Notes: generated by a model not told the origin, from the letters alone. Positions 1-9,545 are shown, counted from the stretch's first letter. The stretch is 24,487 bases of DNA from Priapulus caudatus (GCF_000485595.1 NW_014577154.1:192312-216798), one strand, 5' to 3'. Translations and numbers: made by a program.

Positions 1-28
<28 letters not shown>
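1..28. repeat. (TA)n microsatellite at window edge
   Basis: Uninterrupted alternating TA that begins at the first base, so its true length is unknown. Confidence 0.95.
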
Positions 29-31
<3 letters not shown>

Positions 32-345
32 CGACTTTTTTACCAAAATAGATGGAGAGTAATTTAAGCTTAACCGTGAAACGCATTCATTTCCCCAAGC
101 TATGCTGGCATGCTGAGAGCTTCTTGATTAATATAACGTGTGATGCTATTCAATACAGAGCTCTCACAAAGTGCAGTAAGCCTGCCATCTGTGGCCATAT
201 CTATGCGAGTCTCATTACGGATATTACTGCTCTCAATTCTTTGTTGGTGCCTCGCGATGCGCGCATCTAAATAATATTGTTTACATTTAAAGTTATATGC
301 TGTAGCGAATGTACATTCGGTGTCGTCGCATGCGAGAGACATCTG
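29..345. other. Low-repeat DNA, no gene recognised
   Basis: Mixed-composition sequence. Open frames of 72 codons (+, 52-270) and 80 codons (-, 100-342) overlap on opposite strands. Neither shows a domain, a repeat or codon structure I recognise, and I treat both as chance. Confidence 0.5.
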
Positions 346-610
346 TTTGAAAGGAGAAACACGGATAGCGTCTAAACACTAAGCAAAAATGTGCACGTTG
401 CGTGTGTACACGGCATCTCACTGGAGCTGAGAGGGTCTATGTCCCCCAGGGTACTATCGGAGGGTACTCTGGGTACGGTTCGATATATCGGAACGTACCC
501 TGGTACTATCAAGAGTAGATAAGAACACATAAATAAATGCATAAACGAATATCAGTACCACGAAGGTGAGTGATTAGTGGTCATAATAAGCTGCGGAACG
601 TATACACTTG

Positions 611-717
611 CTTCTTTATTGGTGGCAAATTTTGATGAGAAAAATCGGTTAAAAATGCGGGATCGCTTCTTTATTGGTGGCAAATTTTGATGAGAAAAAT
701 CGGTTAAAAATGCGGGA
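611..717. repeat. 55 bp tandem duplication
   Basis: The segment starting 'cttctttattggtggcaaat' at 611 repeats at 666 with a 55 bp period. The copies are identical for about 51 bases and then differ in the last few. This implies a very recent duplication, or an assembly stutter, inside the foldback element. Confidence 0.95.
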
Positions 718-813
718 ATCGGGTGTCTCACTCTTGTGTTATTATCTACTCTTGGTACTATCTAATATGCCGGACCGTACCTCGCCTACTCCACTAACGA
801 GTCTAGGGAGTCG

Positions 814-845
814 CCCTAACCCTAACCCTAACCCTAACCCTAACC
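814..845. repeat. Interstitial telomeric repeat (CCCTAA)5
   Basis: Five perfect CCCTAA units plus a partial unit, 32 bp in all. It is the C-rich strand of the TTAGGG repeat used by most metazoan telomeres. It sits in the loop of the 754-769/845-861 stem, not at a chromosome end. Confidence 0.95.
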
Positions 846-1480
846 ATATCAGATAGTTACCAGGGTACGTTCCGATATATCGAACCGTACCTAGGGTACC
901 CTCCGGCAGTAGGCCTACCCTGGGGGACATAGACCCTATGAGCCTCACTGGGAGTCGTACTTACGAGGAGAAACAGCGTATGTTGTCGCCACAGATATGT
1001 AGAGATAGTTTCTACTATATCCGCTATATTACGACAAATATCGGTAGCGTCTGAACAATATGCAAAAATGTGCACATACAGTACATACGTCATTCTTTAT
1101 GTACGAGGATAAAACAGCGTGTGTAGTTTTACCACAGAAATGTAAAGATAGTTTCGACTATCTTAACTAATATCTTCTATATTACGACAAACATCGATAG
1201 CGTTTCAACGCTACGCAAAAATATCCACGTACAGTGTTTGCTTCATCTTTCACGTGGCAGGAAAACAGCCCCTATATAGTCACCATAAATATGTAGGGAT
1301 AGCATCTGCTACATTATTCCACGATACACTGTATAATTTCTATGGTACTTACCGTGCAACGATGTGCTCCTGGCTTCTGAATCTCTGTTTCGAATATCTG
1401 ATCGACGTTCCTGAAAATACATACGTGGCGTATATATGCATTCTCCTCTACTTACGATGAAAACACGCAGACTAGAGTGA

Positions 1481-1704
1481 AACATTGTGCTTTCGATTTC
1501 GGAGAAAATTTTTTCGAATGTCTGGACGCTGTTCCAGCTATATACCCGCCCTGGATTTTACGACCATCGAAAAAATATATACTAAGTACGAGTAAAGTAC
1601 AGAAGCATACTGCCTAACTAGTACAGAATATAATTTCTGTTTGCTGAAAATTCTCGCGCTGTGGAGCACTTCTGGATCCGGTACTTTTTAGCGTCGCCGG
1701 CAGT
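1481..1704. other. Unassigned spacer
   Basis: Mixed sequence between the ~150 bp repeat and the AT tract. I see no open frame, hairpin or repeat. Confidence 0.5.
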
Positions 1705-1718
1705 TAATTATATATATA

Positions 1719-1757
<39 letters not shown>
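1705..1757. repeat. (TA)n microsatellite
   Basis: About 50 bases of nearly pure TA with one 'gta' interruption. It abuts the AACGTT-rich array. Confidence 0.95.
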
Positions 1758-1758
<1 letters not shown>

Positions 1759-2140
1759 CACATAACGTTTTTCGCAACGTTTTTTGAATGGTATATTTTA
1801 TGATTTGGTATGAATGAAACGTTTTTCAAACGTTCGTAAAACGTTTCTATAAAGTATATATGTTATTTAAAAACGATTTGCTAAAAAACGGTTCTATTAC
1901 GGTTAGTTAGTAAAACGTTTATAATAAGGTTATATTAAGTTATTGAAAAACGTTTGCCAAAATCGTTTTGTTAACGTTCAGTAAACGTTGATAGTAACGT
2001 TACATGTCGGTTCTTAACAACGTTTGCCAAAAACTTACGTTATAAACCACTACGTAACATGTACAATGTTTGGTTCCCTTAAAACGTTGAAAACCAACGT
2101 TTATTTACTGTTTGCATTACCAAGCCTATGTTTAGGTTCC
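1759..2140. repeat. AACGTT-rich irregular array 1
   Basis: The palindromic hexamer AACGTT and its variants (AAACGTTT, AACGTTTT, TAACGTTA) recur every 10-40 bases in an otherwise AT-rich segment. Period and spacers are irregular, so it is not a simple satellite. No open frame runs through it. Similar sequence occurs at 4586-4835. Confidence 0.75.
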
Positions 2141-2176
2141 TGACAAACGATTTACTATAACTACATTTTATTCGCA

Positions 2177-2392
2177 TTCACGCGGGCGCGCACACATACG
2201 TAAGCATGCACCGCACACACCACGCTACGCAATCCGTCACGCACGCACACCCACACGGCACACCCATATACAGCACACCAGTGCCACACACACGTACGTG
2301 CGCGCACACACGCGCACCCACACGCACACACACACGCGCGCGCCACGCACACGCACGCACGCACGCACACACACCACACACACGCGTGCTAT
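2177..2392. repeat. CA/GCAC microsatellite cluster
   Basis: Imperfect (CA)n mixed with ACGCACGC and CGCGCA runs. Open frames on both strands here (Thr-His or Cys-Val rich) are by-products of the repeat. Confidence 0.9.
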
Positions 2393-2735
2393 TAGCGGCG
2401 TGCTTCTGATAACGGTACAGCTGAAACGGGCAGGAGCCAGTCTACGCATAGTGCGCGTAAACGGACGCCGTACACGAGAGTACGAGTCATAACGATGTCA
2501 TAACGGTCAGTTAGTCTTCGAATTGCGCGCCAGCTGGGTGTCGAGGCACAAGTACTGGACCAAGGTAAATATATGTGTTGTATTACTCCTCATAATAGTT
2601 ATTATACGAGTTTCTCTGGTTAGCTTATGTGTTATCATATTGTTTATGTTCATGAATTATGGCTAGAAGTAAATTTGCCTCTGGACAGGCTGCCATTACA
2701 GTTGTGATATGTAATAGGCACTGTACTGCAGTACG
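2393..2735. other. Unassigned spacer
   Basis: Non-repetitive sequence between two microsatellite clusters. No supported gene. A GT-initial splice-donor-like 'caaggtaaat' lies near 2559-2568, without a coding frame I trust in front of it. Confidence 0.4.
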
Positions 2736-2916
2736 CGCGCGCCGCGCGTGTTGTGTTGTGCAGTGCGTGCGTGCGGCTGCGTGCGGTGCGTGCTGTGCGC
2801 GCGCGCGTGCCTCGGCCGCGTTTCTGGTGCATTGCTACAAAAGTTATGCAAGACAATGCAGTCGCATCTGGCAGACCGTGGCTGAGTATGTATCAAGTTG
2901 TGTGTGGTGTGTGTGT

Positions 2917-2947
<31 letters not shown>

Positions 2948-3155
2948 GTGTGTTGTGTGTGTGAGTGCGTGCGTGCGTGCGCGACGTTGTTGTGTTGCAT
3001 TTGGCTACAAAAAGTTATGCCAAGACAAATGCAGTCGATCTGGGCAGACCAATGTATCAAGTGTGTGTGTGTTGGTGTGTGTGTGTGTGTGTGTGTGTTG
3101 GTGTGTGTGTCGCGTGCGTGCGTGCGTGGTGCGTTGCGTCGTGCGTGCATGTGAG
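2736..3155. repeat. Composite minisatellite: two units of GCGTGC/TG tract plus a ~70 bp core
   Basis: A non-microsatellite core occurs twice, at about 2828-2900 and 2994-3062. Shared words include 'ctacaaaa', 'gttatgc', 'caagacaa', 'tgcagtcg', 'cagacc' and 'atgtatcaag'. Each core is preceded by a GTGCGTGC-rich run and followed by (TG)n. The copies differ mainly by single-base indels in short homopolymers. This looks like one duplicated unit of about 165-200 bp rather than independent microsatellites. Confidence 0.8.
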
Positions 3156-3259
3156 TGACGAGTCACTACCAGCAGATTCGAGTGCGCCTACACATGATTA
3201 TGTATTCATACTGGCTGGCGTGCTCTCTCTTTGGAACAGACTGAGGTTGCCTCGCATAG

Positions 3260-3331
3260 AAAACTTCTGACTCTCATGCTCCAGCTGAAGAAGAGACGCT
3301 GACTGCTGAACTAGAAAGCAGTGGAGTGGAG
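3260..3331 (+). other. Possible internal exon, 24 codons (weak)
   Basis: A 72 nt in-phase open stretch reads Lys-Thr-Ser-Asp through Glu-Leu-Glu-Ser-Ser-Gly-Val-Glu. It is preceded by 'gcatag' with a CT-rich stretch upstream, and followed by 'gag|gtatgt', which matches the animal splice-donor consensus. I recognise no protein. No confident neighbouring exons were found, so this may be a decoy or part of a dead gene. Confidence 0.15.
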
Positions 3332-3504
3332 GTATGTATAGTGTTTACAACTTATGTGAAGCAGTTGAGAGTAATTAAATACGCTATACTGCCTATAGCT
3401 GTACTAAACTGTCCTTTTAGTTCTATATTTCACAGTGGCAGCAATATTTATGCAGAATATCTTTCATGACTATGATTAAACAGATGATATTACATATATA
3501 GATA
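3332..3504. other. Unassigned AT-rich spacer
   Basis: AT-rich sequence between the possible exon and the MITE candidate. No feature is supported. Confidence 0.4.
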
Positions 3505-3505
3505 G

Positions 3506-4053
3506 ATCAAGAGCCATAATAATATTTATAAAGGTATTATTAGCTCTTTGTAATATATATATAGAGAGAGATAATATTATTCTCCTGATATTATGTATGA
3601 TATACATGCGTACGTACATTTGGCACGTTTTCCTTCTGTGAAACAGATTAGAGTTGCATCACATGGGATACCAAGCCATCTCTATCACCGAACCACCAGT
3701 GATGGAGCGAAGATGCTGGCAGAGGTGGAGCGAGAGAGAGAGAGAGACACACACGACACACAGAGAGAATGCTCATAGAGAAAGAGTAGGGGGGGGCATT
3801 AATGCGGAGGTGAGAATAAAATCAAAAGCCAAGAAGTTTATGTATATATACACACACACACAGAGATTTGATACAATAGATGTGTTTGTGTTAATTCATA
3901 TCTGTCTATATATCTATCTATCTATGTATATATATAATGATGTTTAACCTAGAATTCTTATTCAGGAATTATCACTATGTATAATAACGAGAAGCTAATA
4001 ATACCTTATTATAGCTCAGCTCCTAGTTATATAGGTATTATTAGCTCTTGATT
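3506..4053. mobile_element. MITE candidate with hairpin ends
   Basis: The left end 'atcaagagc...ataataat' matches the reverse complement of the right end 'attattagctcttgat', giving terminal inverted repeats of roughly 20 bp. Each end is also a hairpin. On the left, 3508-3528 pairs with 3532-3549. On the right, 'agctaataatacct' (3993-4006) is perfectly inverted at 4033-4046. The interior is AT-rich with short GA, CA and TA runs and has no transposase. About 548 bp is typical of MITEs. The flanks are AT-rich and I cannot define a target-site duplication. Confidence 0.5.
3737..3862. repeat. Short GA/CA simple repeats and G-run
   Basis: (GA)n then (CA)n at 3737-3772, a seven-base G run near 3790, and (TA/CA)n near 3843-3862. 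All lie within the MITE candidate. Confidence 0.7.
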
Positions 4054-4277
4054 TGTAATTATGCTTTTATTCATTTCTGAAATATTATATAGGAAGGTTT
4101 GCGATTTCATATGTATATGTGTGATAGTATATATCTGGAATGTTTGTATTAAGAAATTATCAACTGCTTAATGAGTAGTTATGTGTGCATATATCGCAGA
4201 TTAGGATAGCCGAATATTTTCATCATAAATTTTCAAACTTTTGAAATTTTGTTTTGATTTGGTTTTATATTGAAGGA
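4054..4277. other. AT-rich spacer, nothing recognised
   Basis: No open frame or repeat of note. Confidence 0.4.
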
Positions 4278-4278
4278 T

Positions 4279-4306
<28 letters not shown>
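4278..4306. repeat. (TA)n microsatellite
   Basis: Near-perfect TA alternation of 29 bases. Confidence 0.95.
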
Positions 4307-4309
<3 letters not shown>

Positions 4310-4504
4310 GTAAATCATGTTCGCGTTTTAATTGTAAGTTTATTTTTTTAAACATGGATTAAACGTATTTACTTTTCGGAACTGTGGCTTTGATTGCATA
4401 CTGTATGTGCCCAGCGTTTCTATATGTCGTAAAATTAATTCCACTACGTGTAAATATGCTCAGCTCGCGTAAACACTGATTTTGTTAGTATGTTTGTCTT
4501 CATT
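4307..4504. other. AT-rich spacer, nothing recognised
   Basis: No supported feature. Confidence 0.4.
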
Positions 4505-4577
4505 GATATATATATATAATATATTATAGTATATATATATACAGTATATATATGCACGCACGCACGCGCACATACAC
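4505..4577. repeat. TA tract followed by CA/GCAC tract
   Basis: Interrupted (TA)n to about 4553, then 'gcacgcacgc' and a CA run. The TA tract adjoins AACGTT array 2, just as the TA tract at 1705 adjoins array 1. Confidence 0.85.
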
Positions 4578-4585
4578 AAATTACG

Positions 4586-4835
4586 TTTCAGTAGGAAAAT
4601 CCACGTTATAATCACCGTTATTGTGAATACATTAACTTAACAGTTATTTTCAACGTTGCACAGTGATCCCATACAATACGTTCTATATCAACGCTTACAT
4701 AAAAACCGTTTTTACAACGTTTATAATCAACGTTATAAAAACCCTAGACATTTACGTTACATCAATGTTACAAAAAACGCTATAACAACTTTTGCATTAC
4801 GTTATAAAAACGCTATAATAACGATTTTGTGTTAG
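4586..4835. repeat. AACGTT-rich irregular array 2
   Basis: ACGTT/AACGTT and the related AACGCT/AACGGT words recur every 15-30 bases ('caacgttataa', 'acaacgtttata', 'tacgttacatcaatgtta'). Composition resembles 1759-2140. 'gcattac' occurs in both arrays. Confidence 0.7.
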
Positions 4836-5440
4836 CTGGTCACATTGCTTAATTGCTATCGCTGTGTCAATCCTGTGGCATCACGTGCCGATTGTCTAAG
4901 CCAATAAATGAGAGCGCGGTTGATTTCACATTAAATACCCAATTAGCTACGAGTTAACTACAGTTCGCACGAATTCGAATTAATTCCCGGCAAGATCGCT
5001 CGGTGCCAACTGCTGTACGTCGATGCCATCATATAGTCAATGAATCATCGACTGACTGAACATGCATGGGTTGCTGCTACTTCTACATCATACGCGGTAC
5101 AGTCACCAATATGGAGGGCACCCCTTCTTTTCGATTTCGAAATACACTAGTCTCGAAGTCGCATTTAAACGGGTGGACTCCCCACATTGGACAAGCGATT
5201 AGGATAAGAGGAAGAAAAAAGGAGAAGCAAAAATGATGAAACGAGTATGTTGCTCGTACGATGCGAAGCCATAAGCGGTAAAAAGGAGCGAGAAAAGAAG
5301 ATGAGTTCAAAAGCAAAGCGAGGCGAAGAAGAGAGAAGGGGAGCGCACGCGCGGGCGGTTTCGTAAACGCATTTATTGCCGTGATTGCATCCATCCTGTC
5401 GCTGATTAAATTTCACCAGCTGTTTTCCATCGACGATGTA
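4836..5440. other. Unassigned region with a purine-rich stretch
   Basis: 4836-5080 is mixed sequence with a CCAAT word ('agccaataaa', near 4899) and 'attaaatac', which is too little to call a promoter. 5200-5340 is GA-rich on the + strand. A 103-codon minus-strand frame (5083-5394) overlaps it, is hydrophobic because of the CT-rich complement, and shows no recognised domain. Confidence 0.4.
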
Positions 5441-5444
5441 CACC

Positions 5445-5482
5445 GTACACACACACACGAACGCACGCAGAGACACGAAACA

Positions 5483-5526
<44 letters not shown>

Positions 5527-5765
5527 ACACATCATACAGACACAAACTACGCAGGCACGCACGCACGGCACGCCACACAACGCAACACATACACGCACGC
5601 ACGCAACGCACGCACGCACGCACCACGCACGCACGGCACGCGGACGCACCTGCGCACGCACGTACAGCAGCGCATAACAAACAACAAAACAAACACACAT
5701 GGTGCACACACTCATACTGCACGCACGCACGCAACGCACAACCACACGCACACACAGCTGACACA

Positions 5766-5804
<39 letters not shown>

Positions 5805-5828
5805 CACACACCACACACACACACACAG
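5445..5828. repeat. CA / GCAC microsatellite cluster
   Basis: Two long (CA)n runs (about 5482-5530 and 5769-5826) are separated by CGCACGCA-rich sequence and a short unique spacer. Open frames on both strands are repeat artefacts. Confidence 0.95.
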
Positions 5829-6170
5829 CACACAGATTCGACTCCCTCCTATAGAAGTTACATCACTCTAAAGGTGCGCAAACAACACTAGAATATAAAA
5901 TCACGGTACCCGTCCCTGCGGGCGCACGGTGTGCGCCTATACTTATATATATCCAATACGTATATATATGGATCGCTGCCGCTGGCTACTGAGTACACAG
6001 TCGAAAAACCTACTCAGACGCCGCCGCACATACAACATCTAACGTTGTTGTCTCTATAACCGGTAATTGGATGGGAGTATGTCCACAGTAGCATCATTGA
6101 TTGCGGCCAACATCAGGGTTGGTGTCGTGTACGCGTGCTGGGTCTTGTGTGTTCCACTGGGTGTTCTCGT
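5829..6170. other. Unassigned spacer
   Basis: Mixed sequence with short TA runs near 5942-5970. No gene or RNA is supported. Confidence 0.4.
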
Positions 6171-6588
6171 GGTGTGTGTGTGTGTGTGTTGTGTGTGTGG
6201 TTGTGTTGTGTGTGTGTGTGTGTGTGTGGTGGTGCTTCGTGCGTGCGTGCGTGCGCGCGCGTGTGTGCTTGTGTGTCTTCCTCTCTCCCTTTCTCTCTCT
6301 CTCTCTCTTTTTTCTCTCTCTCTCTCTTTCTCTCTTTCTCACTCTCTCTCATATCTCGTCTCTCTCTCTCTCTCTGTGAGTGTGCGTACGTGCGTGCGTG
6401 TGTGCGTGTATGTGTGTGCTTGTGTGTCTTTCTCTCTCCTTTTCTTTCTCTTACTCTCTCTCTCTCTGTATTCCGCACACTCATTATGCGTGCGGTGACA
6501 TGCTGTGTGCGTGTAGTATTGTGTGCTTGTGTGGCTTTTTGTTCTTCTCTCTCTCTCTCTCTCTCTCTCTGTCTACTGTGTCTTGCGT

Positions 6589-6629
<41 letters not shown>

Positions 6630-6720
6630 CTCTCTCTCTCGTCTCTTCTCTCATCTCTCTCATCTGCATCTCTTCTCTCTCTCTCTCTCTCTCTTCTGCT
6701 GTTTCTCTCTCTGTTATGGG
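6171..6720. repeat. Alternating (TG)n and (CT)n microsatellite mosaic
   Basis: TG-rich at 6171-6275, CT-rich at 6278-6377, TG/GCGT at 6378-6427, CT at 6428-6468, a short unique stretch, then CT again at 6543-6712. The TG-to-CT order repeats twice ('gtgtgcttgtgtgtctt' precedes CT in both), suggesting a duplicated ~150 bp composite unit. Confidence 0.9.
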
Positions 6721-6991
6721 TGGGTTTGTGGTGCTGTGTGTGGTGTTTAGTAAGGCCTTCGAGCAGATTGTTAGCTGAGAACGGGGCCCGTCACGCTGCA
6801 ACGTGACATGTACACGTAATGCTGACATGTAATGGTGACACGTAACATGTGCGCAGACATGCCGACGTGACATATACACGTTCAATTACCGAAATTGGTG
6901 TCTAGCTGCAATTGTACTGTGAAACCCGCGCAGTGCGCGCTGTAGAATAAACACGGTAGTTGGGATACACATATAAAATTTTGCGTTTAAT
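6721..6991. other. Unassigned spacer with short 'acatgt/cgtgac' repeats
   Basis: Between 6798 and 6882 short words such as 'gtgaca', 'acatgt', 'acacgta' and 'cgtgacat' recur irregularly. An AATAAA word lies near 6946-6951. No gene is seen. Confidence 0.4.
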
Positions 6992-8836
6992 CAATCATCC
7001 ATCCATCCATCCATCCATCCATCCACTTCCATCCATCCATCATCCATCCATCATCCATCCATCCATCCATTCCATCCATCATCCACTCCATCCATCCATC
7101 ATCCATCCATCCATCCATCCATTCCATCATCCATCCATCCATCCATCCATCCATCCATACCATCCATCCAGTCACATCCAGTCCATCATCCATCCATCCA
7201 ATCCATCCATCCATCCATTCCATCCATCCATCATCCCATCCAGTCCCATCCATCCAATTCCATCCATTCCATCAATCGCATCCATCCCATCCAGTTCCAT
7301 CCATCTCATGCCATCCATCCATCCATCCATACCATCATCCATCCATCCATGCCATCCACTCCATCCATCCATCCATCCATCCTTCCATACCAATCCATCC
7401 ATCCATCCATCCATCCATCCATCCATCTCCATCCATCCAATCCATCCATCCATCCATCATCAAATTCCATCCTATCCATCCATCCATCCATCCATCCATC
7501 CAGTCATCCATCCATCATCCATCCATCCATCCATCCATCCATTCCGATCCAATCCACTCCATCACATTCATCCATCCATCCATCCATCCGAATCATCCAT
7601 CCATCATTCCAGATCCATCCAATCCATTCCATCCATCCATCCATCCGATTCCATCCATCATCCAATCCATCCATTCCATCCATCCATCCATGCCCATCCC
7701 GATCATCGCATGCCATCCAATCTATCAAGTTCCATCCATCCATCCATCCATTCCATCCAATCCATCCATCCATCCATCATCACATCCATCCATCAACTCC
7801 ATCATCATCATCCATCCGATTCATTCCATCATCCATCCATCCAATCCCATCCATCATCAGATCCATCCATCATCCATCCCATCCATCCAGTCCATCCATC
7901 CCATTCCCGATCCCATCCATCCATCCATTCCAGTCCATCCATCCCATCCGATCCATCCATCCATCCATCCATCACATCATCCATCCATCCATCCATCCAT
8001 CATCTATCACCCATCCATCCATTTATTCCATCCATGCCATCCATCGCATCCATCCATCCATTCCATCCATCCATCCATCCATCCATCCATCCATCCATCC
8101 ATCCATCCATCCATCCATCCATCCAATCCATCCCCATCTCATATCCATCGCATCCTATCCATCCATCCATCCATCCCCGATCCATCCATCCGATCCATCC
8201 ACCTCCATCAGGTCCATCCATCCATCCATTCCATTCATCCATCCATCCATCACATCCATCCATCCATCCATCCATCCATCCATCCATCGCATCCAGTCCA
8301 TCCATCCATCCATCCCATCCATCCATCCATCCATCCATCCATCATCCATCCATCCATCCATCCATCCATCTCCATCATCATCCATCCATCCATCCATCCA
8401 TCCATCCATCCATCCATCCATCCATCCATCCATCCATCCATCCTATCATCCTATCCATCCATCCATTCCATCCATCCATACCATCCATGCCATGCCATTC
8501 ATCCTCCATCCATCCACTCCATCCATCCATCCATCCACCCCATCCATCCATCCATCCATCCATCCATCCATCCATCCATCCATCCATCCATCCATCCATC
8601 CATCGCAATCCTCATCACCATCTCATCCATCACATCCACATCCATCCATCCATCCATCCATCCAATCCATCCATCACAGTCCATCCATCCATCCATCATC
8701 CACTCCATCCATCCATCCATCCATCCATCCAGTCCATCAATCCATCCATCACCATCACATCCATTTCCATCCATCCATTCCCATCCATGCCATCCATTCC
8801 ATCCATCCATCCATCCATTCCATCCATCCATCCATA
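6992..8836. repeat. 1.85 kb (ATCC)n satellite
   Basis: Tetranucleotide ATCC repeated for about 1,845 bases. It is interrupted every few dozen bases by phase-shifting single-base changes such as 'cattcc', 'catcatcc' and 'gatcc'. The pure repeat reads Ile-His-Pro-Ser on + and Met-Asp-Gly-Trp on -, with no stop in any of the six frames, so the 625-codon frame here is not evidence of a gene. The interruptions may be true decay or long-read indel error. Confidence 0.97.
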
Positions 8837-8886
8837 AATCAGTCCAAATCCATACCCACAATCTCATCCCATCCATCACATCCACT

Positions 8887-9530
8887 CTATTCATCCACTC
8901 TAATTTATCATTCGCCCCGTTTGCCCCACAGTTACTGTTATGAATATTAAAAGATAAGGGACATTGATGGACTTGCGACATTCAATCATGAACTTAAGTA
9001 AATCGTTTCGTTCATCTTGCTATTATCTCTTCGATGGATCAGCCTACCTCAGCAACAATTAGCCTACTCTGGGTACTTTGAGTCTTACCCCGGCTCTGCC
9101 TTCACCCATAGAGCGAAACCTCTCAAAACGCGCGGGGAATCTATCACCCCCATTTTTCGTATTGATGAATACTAAGTAAAAAGAATTGGCCGAGCTTTAT
9201 AATGACATAGGTTTTAGACAAACCTGGCGAAACCTCTTACTCGAGATAGCGCCGAGAATCGGCGTATATGGCGCGGTTCATGAATATATTCCATCGCTGA
9301 CCTGCAAATAAAGGCCCCCCCCCCCCCCTGAGTAAGGCAATAACCCACTTTCGATTCTCAGCTCGGCACGCGTGACCTAGCCATTCTTTGCGAACCGTTA
9401 CGCACGATCGACGACTTACGCGCTGCCCACCGCGACATTTCGCGACGGGCGACCGTTTGTCGATAGTTAGGCATCGAGCACGCAAAGGGCATGATGCATT
9501 GAAGTGTCCGCCACGCCCCCTCACCCACCA
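8887..9530. repeat. Duplicated ~0.6 kb segment, copy 1
   Basis: Colinear with 12143-12739 over its whole length. Shared blocks include 'ttcgccccgtttgc', 'agataagggaca', 'ggatcagcctacctcagcaa', 'accccggctctgccttcacc' and 'agctcggcacgcgtgaccta'. It is preceded by (ATCC)n and followed by (CA)n, as is copy 2. It holds a C14 run (9315-9328) just after an AATAAA word. No reading frame is preserved between the copies and no domain is recognised. Confidence 0.95.
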
Positions 9531-9545
9531 CACACACACACACAC

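Larger units (their letters stand above)
419..951. mobile_element. Foldback/MITE-like element with long imperfect terminal inverted repeats
   Basis: The left arm (419-503) and right arm (861-951) are inverted copies. Shared blocks include 'gggtctatgtcccccaggg' and 'acggttcgatatatcgga', read forward on the left and reverse-complemented on the right. A second stem pairs 504-522 ('aagagtagataa') with 742-760. A third pairs 754-769 with 845-861, and its loop carries five telomeric units. There is no transposase frame, so it would be non-autonomous. Arms of about 90 bp with nested stems resemble foldback or palindromic MITEs. A target-site duplication is not clear. Confidence 0.7.
346..1480. repeat. 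Degenerate ~150 bp tandem repeat, interrupted by a foldback element
   Basis: The same ordered motifs recur: a purine-rich 'gaggagaaacagcg' type start, then 'agatatgtagagatag', then 'tattacgacaaatatcg', then 'agcgtctgaac', then 'gcaaaaatgtgcac'. Approximate units are 346-415 (partial), 962-1101, 1102-1253, 1254-1450 (diverged) and a fragment from 1451. Copies differ by many substitutions, so the array is old. The foldback element at 419-951 lies in the linker between the first and second units. Confidence 0.65.

Noticed and set aside
2161-3158. Many Cys/Val and Thr/His-rich frames over CA/TG tracts
   Set aside because: They are translations of dinucleotide repeats and occur on both strands together.
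3593-3778. Possible exon after 'ttttccttctgtgaaacag' near 3628-3646
   Set aside because: The acceptor looks good, but the frame runs into GA/CA simple repeats, no convincing donor follows, and it lies inside the MITE candidate.
5083-5394. 103-codon hydrophobic minus-strand frame
   Set aside because: Half of it is the complement of a GA-rich stretch, which yields Leu/Ser/Phe runs. No family is recognised.
6960-8950. Open frames of 417-625 codons on + and several on -, as if encoding Ile-His-Pro-Ser or Met-Asp-Gly-Trp repeat proteins
   Set aside because: ATCC repeats contain no stop in any frame, and the frames shift at each indel without loss of openness. No start context, domain or terminal unique sequence supports coding.
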